Assembly (NCBI GenBank): GCA_007844125.1
Contig: CM017556.1
Location: 22,960,954-23,024,953 of the forward strand
Origin: Sinonovacula constricta
Lineage: Eukaryota > Mollusca > Bivalvia > Cardiida > Solecurtidae
Length of the DNA stretch: 64,000 nt
Reading direction: 5' to 3'
Positions 27,501 through 39,200 of the stretch are shown here, one piece after another (position 1 is the first letter of the stretch; each line of letters opens with the position of its first letter). A program made the translations under genes and the position numbers. The notes beneath the pieces are model-generated. The model made no database searches, was not told the origin of the DNA, and saw nothing but the letters and a program-made list of their open reading frames with translations.

Positions 27501-29224
27501 GGACTTTTTCTTATTTACCTATTCAGTACATTTTTGGACAGAAGAGAGCAAAAGAGGCTAAAACGCACACAATGATCGAAAATAACAACATTTACTCATT
27601 TAGAATCGCCTATTTAATGAAATCACCTTAGCAGTTTACCTCTTAAATGAACATTGCATATGTGATTTTATTATTATTGTTCCCACTACTTCTCTGATTG
27701 TTTATGTGATTTAGGTGAACAAAAATACTGTGTTTTGCCGCCAGTTTCCTTCGGAATTTTTTAGCAACTAGTATTGATTTTGATATTAATAAAATGTGAT
27801 TTTAATTAATTTCAGGTTCAGTAGTAACACTAAACTTCAAACAGACAACATTGACAGTTAGTTTGATTATGTATTACATTTTAAATAAAGTAAAAAATAT
27901 AAAAAATACGTATGGTATTAATGAAAAAAACCCACATCGCATGGAACCGATATTATGAGAAGGGTTTTAAATATAATAGTCTGCCAATGTTTCGTGAACT
28001 AGAGCTTAAAGTGTCTCAAACATATTACATGATCTTCCACTGAATTGTTAATTAGGCGCTCTGGATCTAAGTATCTATGTACCCCCAAAAGCAAGCACTT
28101 AGCTCAAACACAATAACAATAAACTATAATGTGGTGTGTTTAAACAGCCAGTTAAAGGCCTGAGAAACACAATTGCTTTTCTCGTGTGTCCGTTATATTG
28201 CTTTTAGTTCACATTCACAATAGATGTTTCTATAGTTTCGGGTTTTAGTCACTTGACACTGAGCGTTGGAATATATATGTATTAACTGGTAACCAATGTT
28301 AGATACTCCTCAACCAGTCTTCAAGAATATTGTGCAAAACATAAACATATTTCATGTTTAGGTATAGTCAAAATATAATTCACGAAACCAAGAAAAGTAA
28401 TAAAACAACGAGAAGTGAATGTACTTTAATTTTTGTAAACAATTTTAATAGAGCATAAGAATGAAACAAATATTGCCATAGACATATTGCAAATAGTGAT
28501 AAGTACACAAACTTAAGAATCAACTATAATGAAAAAACTTTGGCAAGTTCGGTTTTCATAGAGAAATATGGTTCGTCTTTAAAATCATTAAAACGCTTTT
28601 TAAAATATTTCTTTCGCTTTACGTTATGAAATGTTTACACAAATGGCTATCTAAAAGTGCTAAAAGTTAATATTTATTAATGAAAAGGAACATACGTGGC
28701 GAGTTAGTAAAGTTACTGCACATTGTGTTTTCTAGTATATATGTTTGTTTCGTCAAAAATCTTCAAGCATGTAGAATGTTATTTAATTCTTGGACAAAAT
28801 AGTTAACAATGCAACCTCTTGGACTACATCGTAAATAAATTTACACTGTTTTCAGTTTCTTTATTTTAAATTCAACGCGTTTGGACAGTATTTAATAGGT
28901 AAATTTTACAAGTAATGTAATGTATTCCGGCCCTTTTAGTTTAAAAAAAAATCCAGTTATGCTAGCATTGTATTATTTAAAGATAAAGCGACTTAGCCGT
29001 TGGATATGTTTGGGCAAAACTTCTTGCAACATTAACATCTTACAATCAACGGCTCCTTTTTTAATTTCAATGACACGTGTTTTTTGCTGCATCAGTTCTT
29101 CACAGATTTTAGTGCATTTTAAGAAGCATCCTTTTATTCTTTAGGTTGTACGGATCATGACAACGTTAAACACGAATAATTAAGACAGTGTTGCTGTTTA
29201 GAAAACAAAGACATTCTAAGTATG

Positions 29225-29508
29225 GCGCTTTCAAAATTCTTTCACCGCAATGATTTTATTGCTTCTAAGTATAATGGAAATGTTTTATAATATAAATATA
29301 TAATATATAATATAGCAAGGCATAAGCCATTCTGTTTTTATGGAAAATATTTATACAAGATAAAGAAAGACAAGAGTCTCAATAACTTTTCTGACCACTT
29401 TTCAAAACTTAGAGAATTTATTGCTGACGGTTACAACCCGGGTATCATTCGTTGTACTGCACTACTTGCAATGATCCTTTTACAGTCAAGAACTTGCATT
29501 GCTTTTAA
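29225..29508 (+). pseudogene. Reverse transcriptase C-terminal remnant (Penelope-like?), broken
   Basis: In pieces it reads ALSKFFHRNDFIASKYN, then GISHS, then a DGYNPGIIRCTA-like segment and a TAA stop. The order matches the C-terminal tail of a reverse-transcriptase protein common in bivalve and cnidarian genomes (recalled family pattern: HKLRKAFSK...SKYN...EFYGDLVYK...RRxGYN...TACLVxxPxTV). A frame change after GISHS and an A/T-rich insertion near 29288-29316 break it. The polymerase domain proper is absent. The Penelope-like assignment is from memory and not proven. Confidence 0.55.
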
Positions 29509-30260
29509 ATTAGATGTTATTGCAGGGACAAATCGTTGCGGCTATATGAAAACAGTGACTTAAGCCATAATTGGACAGTCAATGATGAATTTCTTGTCTC
29601 TCCATCACTCCAGTCGTGCCTTATGTATGTGAGACAAAATAAGCAGTACATCGGGATTTTTTGTACCTTTATTATAAAATATGCCAACTGCGGATACATC
29701 CTCGGCTTTTTATGATATGTTATTTTTCAACTTATGACCTATTAACTCCAAACAACACTATGTTTGACGTCATGGCATTATATGACATCATTTAATTGTT
29801 CTAAATATACGTCAGCACTTGGGTTGTTTCATTTCAAACTACTCTCTCATTTTTTGATTGTCGAGGCTCTTATCTACTGCACAAATTGTACATATGTTGA
29901 TAGTTTATTTTATTACGAGCTATTTTGTCTGTAAATTAGTTCATTGTTTCTGTTTTAACACCCGATGCAGGTGGATACTGTCAGTTGTATCACTTTGACG
30001 GGATATTTTTCACTGTTTGTTTGATAGAAAAACATTCAAGTGCGAGGTTGGAGCGCTCCACGAGCCAGGTGTAAGCACCCCAGTCGGTCTTTTTGCCAAC
30101 TGACCGTTCCAGAGCGGAAACTGCTGGACTTTCTTTTGTGTGTTATGTCTCGTCTCTGTGTTTTTGTCACATTTACATTGACCCTGTTTGACTGTGTCTA
30201 GAGGTAGTTTAAATTTAAATATCTGTTTAAATTTTGATAGGACCTTATCTTATTTACTTA
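29509..30260 (+). mobile_element. Retroelement 3' tail with dispersed block copy 3
   Basis: Follows directly from the broken reverse transcriptase. It contains CTCCAGTCGTGCC, TATGACATCA, then the conserved block at 30027-30127 (GGAGCGCTCC intact) and the common downstream words. Together with 29225-29508 it forms the longest plus-strand copy of this element in the window. Confidence 0.65.
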
Positions 30261-30532
30261 TCACAATCGGCCGCCAAAATAATCATTCTAATTTATTACA
30301 TTTACATTGCGGCAATAACACATTTCATAATTAATTCTGCTATGCTAGTAATATGATACGAATCGATACCGTTTGATTGTCGGACTCATTGTGGTCGAAT
30401 ATATTTATAGCTAAATTGATATTTTGTTGTACTATTTCTTAACACTGCGAACTGGCACCTGATAAAAAGTTTTTCTAAATTTGGGAACTGCAAATGTCAA
30501 TACAACAAATAAAATCCAAATAAAATTATTTA

Positions 30533-31060
30533 CATTTATTTCCAATGCAAAACATATGCCAATCTGGGGAAATATCTTGTAGAGTGTCGAACGGCAGTCA
30601 ATAGAGTACTGGATTTGCTCGATGGAATTTAGTTATCAAACTACTTTACTGTCATATGATTATGACTTGTAGATGAAACAAACTGTCATTCCGATAAAGT
30701 CAACGCTTATTGTATTTTACAAGAGAAGACAAATTGACAGCGTCATGTGAATCTAAAGAATTATTCCCATTACATTTGCAACCATTAGCGGCTGTTTAGA
30801 TTGACGCCTCTGTAACTTCAATTTTCCGGACAATTTCCCCATTTCCAATAAATCCAACACAAAGCTTTCATAGTTGACATCGGATTGGTTACCATGTTTG
30901 TCATCTGATGATTGAACACTATAGGATCATGTCTGGTTTCAGTTTAGATAAATCTACTAGACACATAAATATCATATTACGTTGAAAAGTGCGCAAATAC
31001 CAAATGCATCTTATAAAATATCCAAGTTTACAGGAAACGGTATTCTAGTGTATGGTTTGT
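30533..31060 (+). repeat. Array unit 3, lead block
   Basis: Partner of 21541-22080, differing by scattered substitutions and small indels. This is the most similar pair of blocks in the first array. Confidence 0.85.
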
Positions 31061-33050
31061 AACAGTTATCTTTAAAAATGTTTGACAAACATCTTTTCAA
31101 TAATTCTGGAAATATGTCAAAAGATTTTAAAGAAGTAAACAATATACATCAATACTTGAAGTCACTATGTATTGCATGTTGCCCTTTGTTAACGACGATG
31201 ACATCACGTCTATAAGAGAATGCATAAAATCTGATTTGATTATATTTTGCAAATAATAAAAGATAAAACATAACGATTATTCTATTATTTATTCTTTTCT
31301 AACAATAAACATTTTATATGTTTCACTGTATTTGAAATAGTATTTTGGCACATACATTGCTTCTGGCACATTATCGCCGAAAGAAACGCATATCAAATTT
31401 CTTCCTTGTCGGATTTTTTAAGTGGAGACAATTTGAATTATTCTAACCCATGCACTTTTCGAAGTAAATCGGCGGTACCGACGACTTCAAATGACCGAAG
31501 TCTGAATGTAATTTAAGTCTCAATTACCATATGCAGACAGGTTTATTGAGACGCAATCGATTTCAAATTGTATAAGTGGTTGCATTAGCACCTAGAACAT
31601 CCATTAAAGTGACCGGAATTATAAAAAAGCATTTGTAATTATTTTACCAATAACGTTGTTTAAATAACTTCGCTAATCCTAAACCCCTTTTCTTCAGAAA
31701 CTAACCATCGTAGAAGCACAATTCAATGAAATAACATTTTCCGCACTTTCAGACTTCGGGAGTACGCAAAAATGAGGTCATTATTGTCGTCAATTATATT
31801 CCATCAAAATGGCGTCGCGGCTTACCTACGCGCTACTCACGTTTGTGGTAAAAGCATTTTATGAATCAAAGTCTCCAATATGTGTGCAAAGAAAATGCCA
31901 ACATGAATTAAAACAAAAGATGAACCAAGCAAAAAACACATCTACTCAATAGTACAGAAGTTTAAATGATCGGGGCAGTTTTCGATGAACACAGAAGCGG
32001 AAGACCGAAAATGTCACGCATCTTTGAATGCGACTTTTATTGACAGTCCAGCAAAAAAAGATTGGAAGGGCTTCCTCGGAACAAGAAATATCCAAATTGT
32101 CAGTACACCGTTAGTTAAAAATGATTTGAAATTATTTCCATATACGATTCAACTAATGCAATCGCTGTCTTTGGGAGATCAACTTTTGTCAGTGGGCATC
32201 CAGAAAACTTAAAGTGTCTCCTTCCTTTTGGCATCCCTTGTATTATTCAATTTGCAAATGGAAGAATGAAATAAGCAAATGGAAGAATGAAATAATTTAC
32301 ATTTTAACCCAAGCATGAAAGCTTGAACTATATTAATAAGAATATGACAAAGTCGACTGTGTGACCAATCAGATGGTATAAACATATTTTGGCTTCAAAA
32401 ACATGTAATGACGTTCTAGTGATTTATGTCAATTCAGAACACATGAATTGCTATTGTTATTACTTCCCTGAAAAGTGTTTGTATAAAGAGTCATCTATAA
32501 AATGCAATTCGCAGAAGGATATATAAAAAAACACAAAATTAGATAGTCCATTTAAGAAACTCGTTTAATCTTAAACCAGAAGAAACTGTTCCTACTTTGT
32601 GACAAACGATTTAAAAAACCCTTCTCACCAACGTAAAAAACTTAAGTGCAAGTCACTTTTTTTGCATGTCAACACAATGAGGTATTTAAACCTATTTATT
32701 ATGTGTTTAATACGACATAGTAACAACGGTAAAGTGAAATACATTTAGCATGATTGTCTGGAAATATTTTAAGTAATTCTTACAGAACGATTGTAAATGA
32801 ATTCAGACCATAACGTTCATATAAGGCCGTGCATACAGGCACGCAAAGACACCACATGCTGCCTCTTTGTCAAGAAACAAACTCTCAAAACAGGTTTTGA
32901 ATCTGTGAAAATGTTTATAGACATGCTCACTTTGCAGAATCGTGCATCTTCATCTCAACATGAATAGCAATTTGTGAACCTGTTCCATATTTTGCAAGTA
33001 ATCATTGTTGATTGTAATTTTAATAAAGGTCACTAAGCTTTATTATACCC
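31060..33050. other. Array unit 3 interior, no firm gene
   Basis: Similarity to unit 2 is clear at 32240-32430. A small ORF starting at 31809 (MASRLTYALLTFV) lies in an unusually CpG-containing patch and is discussed as a finding. Nothing else coding was recognised. Confidence 0.45.
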
Positions 33051-33054
33051 CCAC

Positions 33055-33670
33055 CTGCATTTTTCTGAAATCTGATTAATGAACAGCGAGTAATGATATT
33101 TTGCTGTGAGGAAACAAGGAAATTGCACAAATCATCTGACTTGGAATGGTTATAAAACTTACCAATCTCACGGACTCGACAATTAATACCGCGAATTGAT
33201 AAAAGCAGGACGCAAACTTTATGGCAACATAAAATTCCCCAATGTCCTGGGATTAATACGCAGTTTCACATTGCAGTTATATTTAAGTTTGAAAAGCGTT
33301 TGTTTAAATCTTATAATTTCAAAACAGCCCTTATGGTTTTAGATCTACTTAAAGCGTTAATGTTCATGTTTACGTTAATTCCCAATTAGACTTTCTCATA
33401 AACTCTGATAGACAGCCAGTTACGACTGACTTTAAGCTATGATGAACCGAAAAATTGTTCAGTCAATTTAATTGAAATGTTTTTTTTCTCAACAAATGTT
33501 ACTGAATTATCCATAAATTCATCGAGTGTATAAAACATTACTAAAGTGTTATGACAACATAAATCTGTCAGTTGTCTTCTGTGTTATAGGCAGTAACATT
33601 TCGGTTGCTCCCGTGGAAACATTTGCTTTATCTATTCGGTCATCTTAATGTTTAATATGTAAATAAGAAT
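33055..33670 (+). repeat. Two adjacent copies of the about 300-bp subrepeat (unit 3)
   Basis: Collinear with 23540-24220. The first copy is the better conserved (CTGATTAATGAAC, GATAAAAGCAGGACGCAAA, TTTATGGCAACATAAAATTC). Confidence 0.65.
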
Positions 33671-33689
33671 ATGTCAAAATTTCAAAGTT

Positions 33690-34005
33690 TTCACAGATAT
33701 TTACATCTGAACTACCTCTAGACAAATGCATGCAGGATAAATGAAAATGTGACAAAAACACAGAGACGAGACATAACATACACAAAAGAAAAACCAGCAG
33801 TTACTGCCTTGGAACAGTCAGTCGGCAAAAGGACCGACGAGGTGTTTAAACCTGGTTTGTGGAGCGCTCCAACTTCGCACTTCCTGAAGGTTTTTCTATC
33901 AGACAAAGAGTGTAAATAAAAATATCCCATCAAATGACTGTCCAATAATGGCTGTAAGTCACTGTTTTCATATGGTCACAACGACTTGTCCGGTCATCGT
34001 GTAAT
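33690..34005 (-). mobile_element. Retroelement 3' tail with dispersed block copy 4
   Basis: Minus-strand tail of the preceding reverse transcriptase remnant. The conserved block lies at 33793-33895 with GGAGCGCTCC intact. The stop-to-block distance is much shorter than in the 29.5-kb and 42.8-kb copies, so an internal deletion is likely. Confidence 0.7.
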
Positions 34006-34345
34006 TTAAAAGCAATGCCAGTTCTTGACTGTAAAATGATCAATTGCAATTAATGAAGTACAACGAAGGATTCCCGGGTTGTAACCGTCTGCAATAAATT
34101 TTCTGAAAAGTTTTGAAAAGTGGTCAGAAAAGGTTTTATGGTCCTTGATTTTCTTGTATAAAACATTTCCATAAAATGCAGGATGGCTTATGCCTTGCTG
34201 TATAAGTGTTTTCATACTGATATTATACTAAGAAGCAATAAAGTCATTGCAGTGAATTTCTTTTGAAAACGCCTTTCTTAATTTGTGAAATCGAAAGCCT
34301 TGTTGTAACAGTTTAAAAGAAATATAACAGTTTCTAGGATTCTTT
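34006..34345 (-). pseudogene. Reverse transcriptase C-terminal remnant (Penelope-like?)
   Basis: The best preserved stretch of this family here. Reading on the minus strand: LLQQGFRFHKLRKAFSK, a decayed link, DFIAS, a TAG where Lys is expected, YN, then MKTLIQQGISHPAFYGNVLY, KTFSDHFSKLFRKFIADGYN, PGILRCTSLIAIDHFTVKNW and HCF plus TAA. This is the extreme C-terminus after the polymerase core. The TAG and the absence of everything upstream show it is dead. Its untranslated tail continues to about 33690. It interrupts array unit 3 relative to unit 2, so it was inserted after those units separated, or was lost from unit 2. Confidence 0.65.
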
Positions 34346-34684
34346 AATAAGCTATATTTGTTAATACTTATCGCTGTCTAAGATATTTGATATGTTCCTT
34401 GCTTAGTACTAAAATCAATTAAAACAAAACTATTGGCCAGAGAGATAAAGAAAACCCCCAAAACTGCTTTAAGTTTCATTTCAAGCCATAGCTCCACAAA
34501 GTTCCATCTTATTTGTGCAAAACCATTTAAAACAATAAGTATATGGCAGAAGACTGACAATAACAATAGATATTGACCAATCATTTGATCGCAACACTTC
34601 CAAATTATAACGTTTTTACGTTTGAATTTAGATGTAAGCGTTGTGCATGTCACAATGTTTAATAAAACTTCATTGAGCAAGAAT

Positions 34685-34775
34685 GTGGCAAGATTCAGTG
34701 GTGCAGTAAGGACAGCACTGGACCGCCACTCAGGTGGTCCCTGGTTTGAATTCTACAAAACAAGTAACTGTTATT
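34685..34775 (+). repeat. tRNA-like fragment (possible SINE head)
   Basis: TGGTGCAGTAAGG resembles an A box and CTGGTTTGAATTCT a B box, 50-odd bases apart. Between them is the complementary pair GACCGCCACT / AGGTGGTCC. It is a degenerate tRNA-related sequence rather than a functional tRNA. Confidence 0.4.
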
Positions 34776-35380
34776 TTTGCTTTGACATATTTTCTTTCTT
34801 TTTTCTGTTTGTTCACAACAACAGATACAGGAATTTGGCGACTTTTATATTTTAATATCTATTTTAAAGCACATATCATTTTAAACCTCCATAGATAAGA
34901 TAGGCCCATGCCATAGTTATTATGCTTTTATTCCGCTTAATAACACCAAACCTCTAGGTGTATTCTCCTTAACAGAAACAAAATAATAACAGTAAAAGTG
35001 AATATCAGCCGTATTCTTAATATTTATAACAAATTAACTTATAAAACATTGTCATGAAAGAACGCAATCGATTTTTAGTTTTTAATAAACAAAAGTGTTA
35101 GAGGTAACAGTATTTGGGATAACAATTTAACCCATCATCTCTGTAAATATCGGTATGTATAACCCGTGTGATAAAGATGAGCTTTATCAACCGATATTCG
35201 CGCACCTGCTCTTAGCTGGACTACTTTTTTGACAAAAAGATTAGGAATCTTTACGTGAACGAAACTCATTTATCGCATAATTATGCTTGTGATCACCTAG
35301 AAAATGTCCATAATATAAATATTGGTTAAATAGAGCAAACGAGGCCATTAAAAGAAAGGGATAAGTGCGGTTTTGATCTC

Positions 35381-35440
35381 TGTCCGGCAGGATTGAAAAT
35401 TTAAGTAGAGGCGTCTTAACCGACTGAGTTAACCGGACAG
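35381..35440 (-). repeat. Degenerate tRNA-like sequence
   Basis: On the minus strand GTCCGGT and GCCGGAC form a seven-pair acceptor-like stem around TAACTCAGTCGG (A-box-like) and TTTTCAATCCT (B-box-like). The distance between stem halves totals about 57 nt, too short for a complete tRNA, and the T arm does not form. This is best read as a tRNA pseudogene or SINE head. Confidence 0.45.
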
Positions 35441-35803
35441 TTCATCGCGATCTTCCGTAGATCTATTTAACAACTATATAGACATTTTTAAAAAAAAAAC
35501 AACTTTATTAATCAAAATGTACAATTCAAAACTTGCAAAAATCTGAAGCAAAATATAATATTGGCATATGATTAAAACTGTTTAGGAATAGTAAAAAATA
35601 AAAAAGTACGAATTTGTAGTCTGCAAAAATAAATAACTGTCAAAACGTCAGATTATGTGAGTCACTGTTTTTTTATGTGATTTGTTGTGAATTGAAATAA
35701 TGCGACGGAGAATCGTGTGAAAACCTAAGCAGTGTTGTAGAGAAAGCAACGAGGATTTCAAGGCAAAATTTGACTTTAAATTCTTTAATCCCAACATTTT
35801 TAG

Positions 35804-36223
35804 AAGGAAATTGATCTTGAATCTGTGACTGTCTCAGAAAGTAGCAATCAGCTGATTAATCTGAGGATAGACCCTGATGATCAATTGTCGTTACATTATG
35901 AATATTCAAATGCTTTAGATAGAGCTCAATCTTTAGTTGAACCAAATACAGCTGACTGCACATATCTGGACAAATGGGAGAACAAATCACAGATTCTAGA
36001 CTTAAACATAAACACCAACACAACATCCCCAATCCCAACAATTATCCAAATTTCGCAAGTCACCCTGTCAAAAACACAACCATCTTTGCAATTTTATGGC
36101 GCTAAATTAAATGTTCTGAATTTCAATGTCATCAAAAAAAAATCTTTGATCAAACTGTTTGTTACATCTACAAACGCACACAAATCTCGAATGTATTTCG
36201 CGTTTCTTAAACCATGTGCGTAG
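35804..36223 (+). other. Unrecognised ORF, possible orphan exon
   Basis: The open frame reads KEIDLESVTVSESSNQLIN, then RIDPDDQLSLHYEYSNALD, RAQSLVEPNTADCTYLDKWE and on to a TAG stop, about 139 codons without a Met start near its beginning. A pyrimidine-rich stretch ending TTTTTAG lies immediately upstream and would serve as a splice acceptor. The first 80 or so residues have a protein-like mix of charged and polar residues. The later part becomes Lys/Asn-rich and may be read-through. No family was recognised and no partner exon was found. It could be the last exon of an unknown gene, a transposon relic, or chance. Confidence 0.3.
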
Positions 36224-39200
36224 CAACTTTAATGTCACACGGACTTGACATTACACACTACATGCATAACTGTATACGAGGGTGTTATTTTTGTTGTTGT
36301 TATTTTCCAACCATTATTTTTAATTATTGTAATCAATTAAATTACAACATAATGTATAGAGAAAATACAATTAAAATAACATGTTTATTGTCTTTTATTG
36401 TAAACTAGAACTATTTTTTATAGCCGAATTACTCTATGCACGCGCATGAATTTTATGTTACTGTATTGGAATGTCTGATTATGTAGGGGAGGAGCTGTAG
36501 CGGTAAATTTAAATGTTTCGATTTTTAATTCATTTGAAAAAAACTGTTGATGGTGGGATAAAAAGAGCCTCGTGCTTTCTGATTTTCTTAGCCCCGCATG
36601 ATAACATTTATCTTTATCAACACTAACCTGGTATTCTCTATGTTCACATCGACGTTTACAATGCTTGGAAAACATTTATGAATAACAAACAAACGAGGTT
36701 TACACAAATATTTGTATGCTTATTTGGAGTGATTTACGGGACAAAAAGATTGAACAGAAGTGAATGGACATTAAACTTTAAGAAAGAGAAAAGCTTAGGA
36801 AATATTTATGAACATGTACTTTACCAATTAAGCAACAATTTAAGACACATATGCTAGCGTATGTTTCTTAATTTATCATCTGTGATATCGGGGAAAGCCT
36901 TAAAATTAATTTTAGAAATATGATTAATTTCTAATAACTCTTTTGGAGTAAAAACAGTGTATCCACAACATTATATGTCCCTAAAAATTGAAAAGGCACA
37001 GAACAAAGGTATTTCACATGCAAGCCAAGTGAAAAGTAAGAACAAATTTGTGATGAGTCATTTAACGAAAGGAGCAAACCCGACAATTACCGCCTTGGGA
37101 CGGTCATTCGACATTACTTGTTGAAAGACAAATATGCGCTGCTTCTTATTTCCACAAGTAAAAATGCTGCCATTGGACATATTTCAAATGGCTTTACAAA
37201 GCTTAAGTTGCTTACCCACATTTGGCTGATAACTTTTGTTGGATGCTAGCTTAAAAATGGATCAACATTTTATGACTGATGCAATATTAAATTTCAATTG
37301 CAAACTTAAACTTCGCTGTAACATTTCATTGCCGCCATCGTGATGTTCTTTGGTTTTTGATAATATAAGCGAGACATAGGTTCCTGATATAAATGTCAAT
37401 TGGCCCTATATTACTTTAAATATTTTGTCAAAATGACACTTTAAGATTTCAATATTTATTTCCTAATTTAACTTTGAGAGCATTCTTACGACAGCCGAAA
37501 CAATAATGCCAAAGGAAACTATAAAACAATATGTATAAAAGTTCATGACTTTGATACTAGTATTTATAAGATTCCCAAATATTAACCTGATTCTGACCTT
37601 TACGCAACGAAAATGAATAAACATACTGTACTTATATTAAGAGATAGTTGCATTCACGTGGTTATAACGACATGATGAAAAACTTGCATCGAATTCAATT
37701 AAGCCCAATTAATTTCAATTGCAATGTTGACCGATTATATATAAATGTATGCCTTTTTTTTAATGAACACTGCAAATAAAGACATTTTGGAACAGACAAA
37801 AGTTTGAAACAGAAGAAAAAACTTAAAAATATTGATAACATCTATACCAAGTTTCTTTAAAAAATGCAAATATTTATTTTTATTATTTTCTGTCATACAA
37901 TGCGGATGTGACTTGAAATTATGTTAAAATTTTGCACACCAGTGAATTGTTTAGTTGCGATAGGTTTTATCCCAGACGTTATTTACGAGACAGAAATCCG
38001 GCTGTAAAACATTTCCCCAGACATAGTGGTGCACCATGTCGACATAATGTTACTTTACGATTCAATCAGGATTGGCCGATTAAACAAGCGTCATACGACA
38101 GATTTTTCAGGACCATTTTTTTACGACGTCCGAAAATGTGTTAAGATGTAATATATTTGCTATGAATGTTATTAATTATGGTATAAATATATACTACAAC
38201 AAATATTACACAATAAAGCAGTTGACATGTTTTTGTCATATGCTGTTAATGTATTTGATACAACGTTTTGTTAACTTCAAAGATATTGCTGAGATCTACT
38301 TATTGGTGTTCTAACTTGCGTGCGGCTTTCAAAACTTGATTTAAGGGGCTGAATCATTTATTTCCATTCGTATCACAATTTGCTACTTTTAGTACCAGCC
38401 CAAAAAAACCAAAAAAACCAAACATTACAAGTGACAATTCTTTCACAATTTTTGTCAGTTTATAGAGTTTAATAACGAATTAGGTTACACATATGTACCA
38501 TTGATTTTTAGGATATTTTATAATTTACACAATCTTACCATTCGGTTATTATAAAATAGTTTAAACCAACATTAAGACCGTACTTATGGTCAGTTATAAA
38601 ACGCAAACAACCAGTCTTTGTAAATAAAGAAGTGTCAATTATTTCTCATGCATTCCTAGCACAAAAGGTTTCCTGCTACAGCTAAAAGGCACTTCTCAGA
38701 GGAAATGTATGTATGCATATTTATTAAAAATAAATTAGCAGTATACACACGTAGCATATTTAACTTCGTAATAGAAAGTAAAGACATGAATGTTTTATGA
38801 AAGCTTAGATATCAACAATATCTGTAATATCAACAATTACTATTTGTTTACAAGTTACAAGAGCGTATATACACATTTGAACATCCATGGCTATTTGCTA
38901 GAATTGATTTGAAAGATAGCGCTAACAGCTTCTAAGTGTCTGGAAAAAAATGTATAGTAATTTTAGATAAATGGGTTATTTCATGTGCTAGCTTCACATT
39001 TTTAAAACTATTTTTTATTTCATTTAAAACAGTTTGACAAATAAAATTCCCTAAGCGAGTTCAGAATATATCATTATGATTATTTTGCTTTCCGTAATGA
39101 TCGGCGCGATTGAAAATCACAAAACAACACATGGCATAGAGATCCAAATTGTCAAAGTAAGAATTTGAAAACCAGGACTGTTCGCTTATGCAAGTGCCAC

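Larger units (their letters stand above)
9200..34600. repeat. Tandem array of three diverged segmental duplicates
   Basis: Blocks recur in the same order. The block beginning near 9570 recurs near 21750 and 30740, and the block near 11690 recurs near 23580 and 33080. The block near 22700 recurs near 32260. Blocks at 17890-19140 recur at 24860-26440, and 20330-21450 recurs at 28110-29230. This defines units of roughly 9.5-21.5, 21.5-30.5 and 30.5-34.6 kb with many indels. Units 2 and 3 are more alike than either is to unit 1. No conserved ORF runs through all units. Confidence 0.75.

Noticed and set aside
33718..33945. 75-codon minus-strand ORF
   Set aside because: It translates the untranslated tail and conserved block of the retroelement. 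Other copies of the block do not keep this frame.
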